This document shows positions 18,201-64,000 of a DNA stretch of 64,000 nt, one piece after another. Position 1 is the stretch's first letter. The number at the start of each line of letters is the position of its first letter. The notes beneath the pieces were generated by a model, which saw only the letters and a list, made by a program, of their open reading frames with translations, did not search any database and was not told the DNA's origin. This stretch comes from Ampullaceana balthica (lineage: Eukaryota > Mollusca > Gastropoda > Lymnaeidae), in the NCBI GenBank assembly GCA_944989445.1, contig CALYLW010000212.1, positions 584,001 through 648,000 on the forward strand, in the 5' to 3' direction. The position numbers and the translations under genes are program-made.

Positions 18201-19827
18201 AGTTCAATGCCATATGATACTTTAATATAGGCTATCAAGTTGTTATGTACCAAGTTTGGTCAAGATCCATTCATTTTCCAAGCAGCTAAGCCCTAAACTA
18301 ATTTTTATATAGCTCATATAAGAAAAAATTCTCATTATGGGCCCCCGGCACCCCATGAGTGTTACATTTTGAAAAAAAGTAGCCTATTTCCATCCCGGGA
18401 GCGTACTCAAAAGTCTCCAAAAGTTTCATGGCGATCGGATGAATGGTTTAGTCAGCTAACGGGAATAAAGTATTTAACGCTTACCAAAAAAAAGATTTTG
18501 GGCCCCCGGCCCCGAAGGAACGGACATTAGCAGTTCAATGCCATATGGTACTTTAATATAGGTTATCAAGTTGTTATTACCAAGTTTGGTCAAGATTTAT
18601 TCATTTTCCAAGCAGCTAAGCCCTAAACTAATTTTTATATAGCTCATATAAGAAAAAATTCTCATTATGGGCCCCCGGCACCCCATGAGTGTTACATTTT
18701 GAAAAAAAATAGCCTATTTTCATCCCTGGAGCGTACTCAAAAGTCTCCAAAAGTTTCATGGCGTCGGGAGGAATGGTTTAGTCAGCTAACGGGAATAAAG
18801 TATTTAACGCTTACCAAAAAAAAGATTTTGGGCCCCCGGCCCCGAAGGAACGGACATTAGGAGTTCAATGCCATATGGTACTTTAATATAGGCTATCAAG
18901 TTGTTATGTACCAAGTTTGGTCAAAATTCATTCATTTTCCAAGCAGCTAAGCCCTAAACTAATTTTTATATAGCTCATATAAGAAAAAATTCTCATTATG
19001 GGCCCCCGGCGCCCCATGAGTGTTAAATTTTGAAAAAAGTAGCCTATTTCCATCCCGGGAGCGTACTCAAAAGTCTCCAAAAGTTTCATGGCGATCGGAT
19101 GAATGGTTTAGTCAGCTAACGGGAATAAAGTATTTAACGCTTACAAAAATAAAGATTTTGGGCCCCCGGCCCCGAAGGTACGGACATTAGGAGTTCAATG
19201 CCATATGATACTTTAATATAGGCTATCAAGTTGTTATGTACCAAGTTTGGTCAAGATCCATTTATTTTCCAAGCAGCTAAGCCCTAAACTAATTTTTATA
19301 TAGCTCATATAAGAAAAAATTCTCATTATGGGCCCCCGGCACCCCATGAGTGTTAAATTTTGAAAAAAAGTAGCCTATTTCCATTCCGGGAGCGTACTCA
19401 AAAGTCTCCAAAAGTTTCATGGCGATCGGATGAATGGTTTAGTCAGCTAACGGGAATAAAGTATTTAACGCTTACCTAAAAAAGATTTTGGGCCCCCGGC
19501 CCCGAAGGAACGGACATTAGGAGTTCAATGCCATATGGTACTTTAATATAGGTTATCAAGTTGTTATGTACCAAGTTTGGTCAAGATTCATTCATTTTCC
19601 AAGCAGCTAAGCCCTAAACTAATTTTTATATAGCTCATATAAGAAAAAATTCTCATTATGGGCCCCCGGCGCCCCATGAGTGTTACATTTTGAAAAAAAA
19701 ATAGCCTATTTCCATCCCTGGAGCGTACTCAAAAGTCTCCAAAAGTTTCATGGCGATCGGATGAATGGTTTTGTCAGCTATAACAGACATGCATACATAC
19801 ATACTTTGATTTTTATATATATAGATT
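15202..19827 (+). mobile_element. CTAGCAGAC-type element expanded into a long tandem array
   Basis: Begins CTAGCAGACCCGTCGTGCGTTGCAACG-like (first 20 bases CTAGCAGACCCGTCGTGCGT) and ends TGATTTTTATATATATAGATT. The same start and end bound the element at 54243-56332. The interior has recurrent blocks: GGGCCCC GGCCCCGAAGGAA, GGTCAAGATCCATT, and AAAAGTTTCATGGCGATCGG followed by GATGAATGGTTTAGTCAGCT. 15202-17127 holds diverged blocks; 17128-19827 is a regular array (separate entry). No open reading frame of note. I do not assign it to a named superfamily. Confidence 0.7.
17128..19827 (+). repeat. 330-bp tandem array, about eight copies
   Basis: The motif TTTTGGGCCCCCGGCCCCGA recurs near 17170, 17503, 17833, 18165, 18496, 18826, 19155 and 19486, a spacing of about 330 bp. 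Copies are highly similar. Two subtypes alternate: one with CAAAAATAAAG and ATATGATAC, the other with CCAAAAAAAAG and ATATGGTAC. Confidence 0.9.
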
Positions 19828-20575
19828 TAAATGTTGATAAAGTGATGGTTTTCCTGGATTCTTCAGGCAACCCATTCCACGCCCGAATTCCGGACAATTA
19901 CAAGCACACTCTCTCGGAAAAATGAAATACAAACCAGACTCGTCAAGGTCGCATCTTTAATAGCTAGCCTGAATCAAAGAGTGGGGAACAATGCGCAGCT
20001 CACTGATGGTACGAAATCACTGTATACCAGACCTGCGTGCTCAGCACACTCCTTTATGTCAGCGAGTGCTGGACGAGCTACGCCAAGCAAACAAAGCAGC
20101 TCAACAGCTTCCGATTACGATGCTTGCGTAGGATTGTACATATCAAGTGGCAGGACAAGATCACCGATGTCGAGGTATTCAGAAGGAGCCATATGTTGAG
20201 TATGCACTCAATCCTTAGTGAGAGGCACCTGCGGTGTTTGGGTCATGTCCGCAGGATGAGCTCGAAGCGCATTCCAAGAGTCTTGCTTTACAGTTAGCTG
20301 GTAACTGATATGAGGAAAGCAGGCTGCCCTTGCTTGAGATTCAAGGACGCCTGCAAAAAATACTTGTCACTGGCGCAAATAGACCATAAAATGTGGGAGA
20401 CCATTGCCGAGGATCACCGCTCCTTGTTAGCAAAAGTGCGTGAGGGCATTCAATTAGCGGAAGCATCCCTCACAGCTAGGAGTGAAGAGAGAAGGACCAT
20501 GAGAAAGGACAAGGGGGGCAGAGGAGCAGGAGTAGACGCCATTCTTTTTATGAGGAAGGACCGACAGATGCCATA
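19828..20575 (+). pseudogene. LINE reverse transcriptase fragment (downstream piece)
   Basis: Continues the LINE broken at 14995: LNQRVWGNNAQL, then (one frame over) VLSTLLYVSECWTSYAKQ, LRCLRRIVHIKWQDKI, HLRCLGHVRRMSSKRIPRVL, and after a stop AGCPCLRFKDACKKYL and ARSEERRTMRKDKG. This is the usual C-terminal order of BovB/RTE-like LINE proteins. Frame changes show it is dead. Confidence 0.82.
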
Positions 20576-21662
20576 CATATAATATGCATACATACACATT
20601 TTTTATTTTTTTTTGGAATCTCTCTCTTGCATTTCAATTTCTAAAAATTGGAACAATGAACAACGCACCAAAAAGCACTGGCTGAAAATCTAAATTGCAG
20701 TCAATTTAAACTTTACAATGAAGTGAACACTACTTAATTCGGATTTTGTTAGCTTCTACTGTATTATTAGTATACGTTTTTTTTTGGTGTTTAATATTAA
20801 AGACAGCTAACAGTTAAAATAATATAGGCGGTTAATTTTATTTTTCATTTTAAATTTTTAAACTGGACTTTTTCCTGGAAAATAATTTTCTTCTTCTTCA
20901 GCAAACATGGAAACAATCATAATTATTGTGGCTGAAATAAAAGTTTTGTCAAACTTTATAATGATTATATATGGTAAAAAAATCATATAAGATCAGGACA
21001 TATTTAAAATATGTCTTTTATTTTAAAATAAATTTTAAGAAACCGTTTTTTAGTATCTTTAACTAGTTATTTGTATACGGTGGAGAATGTTTTAAAATAC
21101 TCAAATTTCAATACATATTAATGTGTTAATATTATGTGTATTTGAATTTCACATTTTCAAGAGAAAAATAATGTAAAAAGACGTTTCCTTATATATAGTT
21201 AAGGGCACAGCCGTCAGTAAGGTTGGTGACACCTACTGCGGTGCCTCTTGGTGTCACCCTCTAACAAATTATCTCACAGACATCCTACGAGTCTGCGAAA
21301 TAACGTGAAAGTTTATAATTTTTTCACTTTGGTGTTACTCCTAATGATGACACCTGGTTTGATCCGCATCCCCGCACCCCTCTAGTGACGAATATATTTA
21401 GGGAAATATATCCATACGTCATTACAATGTAAAAAAAAAGTAAATAAATAAAAAAAATAATAAATACAAAATTAAAAAAATACTACATTTGATTTTTTTT
21501 TAAAATCGACATGATCAAATGAAAAGATTGATATTAGTTCTTTTAAGAAAGAATCGAATGCGAAAAATATAAAAATTATTTTATATAATTTGTAAAATGA
21601 CAAATTAGATCTTTTAAAGTAAGCCCTCCATTTTCAGGTATTACTCCAACACTCTCTTAAAC
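20576..21662. other. Spacer upstream of gene 2
   Basis: AT-rich. Contains the candidate start exon at 20902-20973 and a GC-richer block at 21200-21400 with the inverted pair GGTGACACC (21225-21233) and GGTGTCACC (21250-21258). No promoter motif could be assigned. Confidence 0.5.
20902..20973 (+). CDS. Candidate first coding exon of gene 2
   Basis: The acceptor TTCTTCTTCTTCAG is followed by CAAACATGG, a strong initiation context (A at -3, G at +4). The frame reads METIIIIVAEIKVLSNFIMI and ends TATG|GTAAAA in phase 1, which would join gene 2 exon E0 in frame. The hydrophobic start could be a weak signal peptide but is broken by EIK. Support is only splice, phase and position; another start exon, or a start at 22341 or 22365 (MKWIFSHLAA) read directly into E0, is possible. 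Confidence 0.25.
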
Positions 21663-21670
21663 TATCTCTC

Positions 21671-21722
<52 letters not shown>

Positions 21723-21916
21723 CTCTCTCTCTCTTGTCTCTCTCTCTCTTGTCTCTCTCTCTCTCTCTCTCTCTCGCTCTCTATTGTCTCTCTCTCTTGT
21801 CTCTCTCTCTCTCTCTTGTCTCTCTCTCTTGTCTCTCTCTCTTGTCTCTCTCTTTCTGTTGTCTCTCTCTCTTGTCTCTCTCTCTCTCTCTCTCTCTTGT
21901 CTCTCTCTCTCTCTTG

Positions 21917-21947
<31 letters not shown>

Positions 21948-21959
21948 TGTCTCTCTCTA

Positions 21960-21994
<35 letters not shown>

Positions 21995-22155
21995 TCTCTC
22001 CCTCTTGTCTCTCTCTCTCTTGTCTCTCTCTCTCTCTCTCGTCTCTCTCTCTCTTGTCTCTCTCTCTCTCTCTCTCTCTTGTCTCTCTCTCTTGTCTCTC
22101 TCTCTCTTGTCTCTCTCTCTCTTGTCTCTCTCTCTCTCTTGTCTCTCTCTCTCTC
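21663..22155. repeat. CT-rich compound microsatellite
   Basis: About 490 bp of (CT)n regularly interrupted by TTGTCTCTCT, lying about 230 bp upstream of the first secure exon of gene 2. The reverse strand is (GA)n. Long serine/leucine or arginine/glutamate frames across it are artefacts. Confidence 0.95.
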
Positions 22156-22386
22156 CACCTTCTCACTCCGTTTACATATAACATTAGAGCGTCATTTGTT
22201 TTTTTTTAATACTTTCTTTCTGAAATCTTTCTACAAAAGTTCCAATGTACTCTTTTCTCTGTTCATGCCCAATCCTCAATATTACAGCACCCCCCCCTTA
22301 TTAACTAAAACTACTTAAACTACATATTAAATAAAGAGAGTTGTTCATCATTAAATGCTGTATGAAATGGATATTTTCCCATTTAG

Positions 22387-61282
<38,896 letters not shown>

Positions 61283-62559
61283 CAAACAATGAAAATAACA
61301 TTAAACCATCTCGAGATGTTTACACGTTATATGAAAAGATGCGACCAATCTTAGGAGAAATTAATATCGATAAGATAAGTTGTGTTGAGAGCTAAAAGAA
61401 CCAGGGAAATCAGTGGTTCGAGAGCGAAACTGAAAAACTAGATGAATGAAAATTCAGTGCTTACTAACAACTGCAATTTTTTTTTACTTTTGTTTTAGTA
61501 ACCTAATCTATTTTTAAAATCTGATTGAAATAAAGTCATTATACATTGATGGACATTTGTTAAAACGTATTTTTGTTTATTTATTCATGCTCCCAAAATT
61601 TGGATAGAAATAAAACAGAGCATTTTCTATAGTTCTTTTTTTTCTTCTTATTTTAAATTATACCTTCTTAAAGCATACATTAGGCGGGATCGAGTCCACG
61701 CAAAGCCAATATAAATGATATGCTAAGAAAGTCCTCCGCTGACCCCTGGAAGGGAATTGGGGCACCCAACAGCTTTAAACAAGCCCCGAGTAAGCTCTAA
61801 TGGAAACATTAGGGATCCCCTACGATCGTCTGTCATGGTACCTACTACTATTACAATTTTTTTTTAGTACGCACTCCAGTTGTCATTTGTATAACAAATA
61901 ATCGTGAAGAGAATGTTAACAAAATAATTTAATATGTGATCAATCTCTACCAAAAAATGTTTCATCTTTATTTATAATTTGAGTTTACCATTATTATCAG
62001 ATAACATATAATATAATATTTCTAAGTCGCAAACAATAATTTAGACTTAGGATATAAACATGAATTATTCTTTCGGAACAAATGCTCTGTGAAATAGTGT
62101 GTGGCCTTTGAACTTTAGAAATATATTTTAATAAAAATATTTTAAAATTAAAATTATTGTATTTGTGTGACATGCGACTTTCTATTTCAAAGACTCGGTT
62201 TTTATTTATACAATAAAATTAAATTAAATCTTGGCGTTTCATATATAAATATATACTAATATAAATGTATATACGTATCATGTGTATATAAATTATTACA
62301 ATTATTGATTTATATCTCATACGTCTAAACTTTATTGTTTATTTACCTTTACCAAACCTTGCAAATAAATTCATAATGAACCAGATTCAAATTGACAGGG
62401 AATTTAAATTAACATTGTGTACCGTTGGGGGCCGAGGACGAACTTATCTTTTTAATCAAAATTAATATAGCTCTTATAAGGAACACAATTACCCTGTATA
62501 TCACGACGATTGACACAAATTGGTAAACAACTACATGACTTCCCAAAAATAAATTACTT
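61283..62559 (+). other. Gene 2 3' untranslated region and downstream spacer
   Basis: AATAAA at 61529-61534 (context TTGAAATAAAGTCATTATAC) is the likely poly(A) signal, with another at 61608. 61681-61860 is a GC-richer block that may be a transposon scrap. The rest is AT-rich. Confidence 0.5.
61529..61534 (+). terminator. Candidate poly(A) signal of gene 2
   Basis: AATAAA about 250 bp after the stop codon, followed by TTGATGGACATTTGTTAAA. Confidence 0.55.
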
Positions 62560-62850
62560 TAGAGAATGGAAATTCTGAAATTTACTCCTAAATACAGCAA
62601 ACCAACAAATACTACACTCAGATATTGGGAAGCATTTTTTTTGTTTCCTATTGAAAGAACAAACGCATTTTCTCGCTCCACCCGTCAGGAATTCGAGAAT
62701 GGCATGCGTAGCCTGATCAAACAAGGAACACCTACTCTCTAAAAACATTTAAAACTCTAACACAAATGCTAGACTTGACATAAACAATGGATAAGCGTAG
62801 GACGCAATGATCTTATGTATAGAAAAAGCGTCTGCCTTTAGAGAACGTGA
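62560..62850 (+). mobile_element. CR1-like LINE 3' end, diverged
   Basis: Plus-strand scraps SYWKNKRIFSLHPSGIREWH and SLKTFKTLTQMLDLT, then ACAATGGATAAGCGTAGGAC and GAAAAAGCGTCTGCC, match the 3' end at 45600-45760. It lacks the GATAA tail. Confidence 0.7.
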
Positions 62851-63331
62851 TATGTCATGAATTTTGTGAAGTGGATTAAGGCCCATAAGTCCACTCACAA
62901 AGTGACTTCATTGGTTTATAACACACAGTGCAGTGCTAGCCATGGTTTTTTGAAACTCACTCTGTCATTTTTCACTTTATCTTGTAATATTACGGGGATT
63001 TGAACAAGAGCAACGAGCGAGATAAGAAATCGCTTTATTTTAATCACGAACTGAACATTTATCTTAATAACTATATATTGTGTTCCAAAATTAACGTTAG
63101 ATCATTTTCTGCTCACGCCCAACTAACCATTTCGAGATGTTTGGTAATTAAACAATACATTTTTATCTAATAAATAAATATATGCAACAAGGGTTGATAA
63201 ACTGTGTGTTTTACTTAATTAAATGTTAGATATGTGCAGTTATTTAATAAAATTCATCCATTTCCTTATCCCGGTATTTTGCAAACTTTTAAAATATTTT
63301 TTTAAATTGTTTTTTCGTTCAAAATTTAAAA
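62851..63331. other. Downstream spacer, nothing recognised
   Basis: AT-rich sequence. Confidence 0.5.
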
Positions 63332-63667
63332 CAGGGATCAGGAAACCATGGCTCGCGAGACAGATGTGGCTCTATTGATGGCTGCATCTGGCTTTCAGTC
63401 AAATGTTCGTATATTTAAAAAAAAACCTTTTATTCAGACTCATTTGATTTACATATTAATTGCGTATAAAAAAGCAGCATTAAAATGTTATTAAAAGAAT
63501 TCAGAGACATAATTATTGTACTTTTAGTTTTGAAATTATTACACAAGATGAAAACATTTACTAGATTTAATTTTTAGTTTTAAACACAATGTATTGCTCT
63601 CAAAGAATTACTTTTCAAAATATGTGAGGTCTATGGCTCTCTCGGACAAAAAGTTTCCCGACCCATG
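63332..63667. mobile_element. hAT-like MITE
   Basis: Left end CAGGGATCAGGAAACCATGG; right end, in reverse complement, CATGGGTCGGGAAAC. TATGGCTCT motifs occur near both ends. This resembles hAT MITEs with CAGGGGTCGGCAAAC-like termini. A matching 8-bp target duplication was not found. Confidence 0.55.
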
Positions 63668-64000
63668 TTTCAGGTGTGATTGTAACAAAATAAAATTGAC
63701 AAACGACTTTATTTAATTTGTAAATAAACTCTTAAAATTCCCAGACTTGCTTTTAGAGTACCACGATGCACCGATACAAAAGGGTGTACTCTAGTGCGGA
63801 TAAGATCTTGCGTTTTTTAAATATCCAGAGGATCTACATACTACAAATTACAAACAAATTAGATTTAATATAATTTTTTTGGACGCAAAACTCATGACTT
63901 GCGGCATTATGAAGTGTACTTGTATACAAATTATTATTGGAATACAGGCAATATCTTTTGTAAACGCCCGTATGTTTCTTATAAGATATAAAGATTTAAC
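63668..64000. other. End of window, nothing recognised
   Basis: AT-rich sequence without a feature that can be supported. Confidence 0.5.

Noticed and set aside
21719..22318. Serine/leucine-rich and arginine/glutamate-rich frames
   Set aside because: They translate the CT/GA microsatellite.

Overview
The window is invertebrate nuclear DNA, most likely from a gastropod mollusc. This is inferred from long AT-rich introns, dense old transposons, and genes built from GWFG-type EGF modules, fucolectin/F5-8C-like lectin domains and 8-cysteine EGF repeats, an architecture I know from gastropod predicted proteins. No bacterial-type operons, rRNA or CRISPR are present.

Two genes dominate, both on the plus strand in a head-to-tail tandem pair. 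Gene 1 (2831-11106) is the 3' half of a gene that starts left of the window. Gene 2 (22387-61282) is nearly complete: 25 exons, about 1,336 residues, missing only a confident start/signal-peptide exon. Both encode type I single-pass membrane proteins, and their last seven exons correspond one to one: lectin exons A', B', C', D', a cysteine-rich exon, the transmembrane exon and a short cytoplasmic tail. Every intron is phase 1. Gene 2 reads: GWFG-EGF, two lectin-like domains (exons A+B and C+D), twelve single-exon EGF modules, a second GWFG-EGF, a second pair of lectin-like domains, a cysteine-rich module, membrane segment, tail. No kinase or phosphatase domain is present before the stop codons, so these look like adhesion or recognition receptors with short tails.

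The most unusual object is in gene 1. The 3' end of lectin exon B', together with its own splice donor, has been amplified into a 33-bp minisatellite (4328-5129 and 5688-6755, about 55 copies). Each intact copy again carries the exon end followed by a GTAGGT or GTATGT donor in the same phase. The first array is open in the gene's frame, so splicing at successive donors could add 11-residue steps. The array is split by a 5'-truncated Penelope-like element that retains GIY-YIG endonuclease sequence and a hammerhead-like core.

Introns and intergenic DNA hold: tandem units with 14-bp terminal inverted repeats, arranged as alternating A/B dimers (57-2761; 48157-50169); an RNase H-bearing LINE remnant (605-2281); a LINE split by a 4.8-kb nested insertion containing a 330-bp tandem array (14205-20575); a LINE with an inverted 5' part (40925-43430); CR1-like 3' ends; two tRNA-derived SINEs; hAT, pogo-like and foldback elements; a solo LTR with target duplication (59000-60648); a 51-bp minisatellite; and long AT or CT microsatellites. 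Exon borders were read by hand from splice consensus, phase and paralogue comparison; there is no transcript evidence here.
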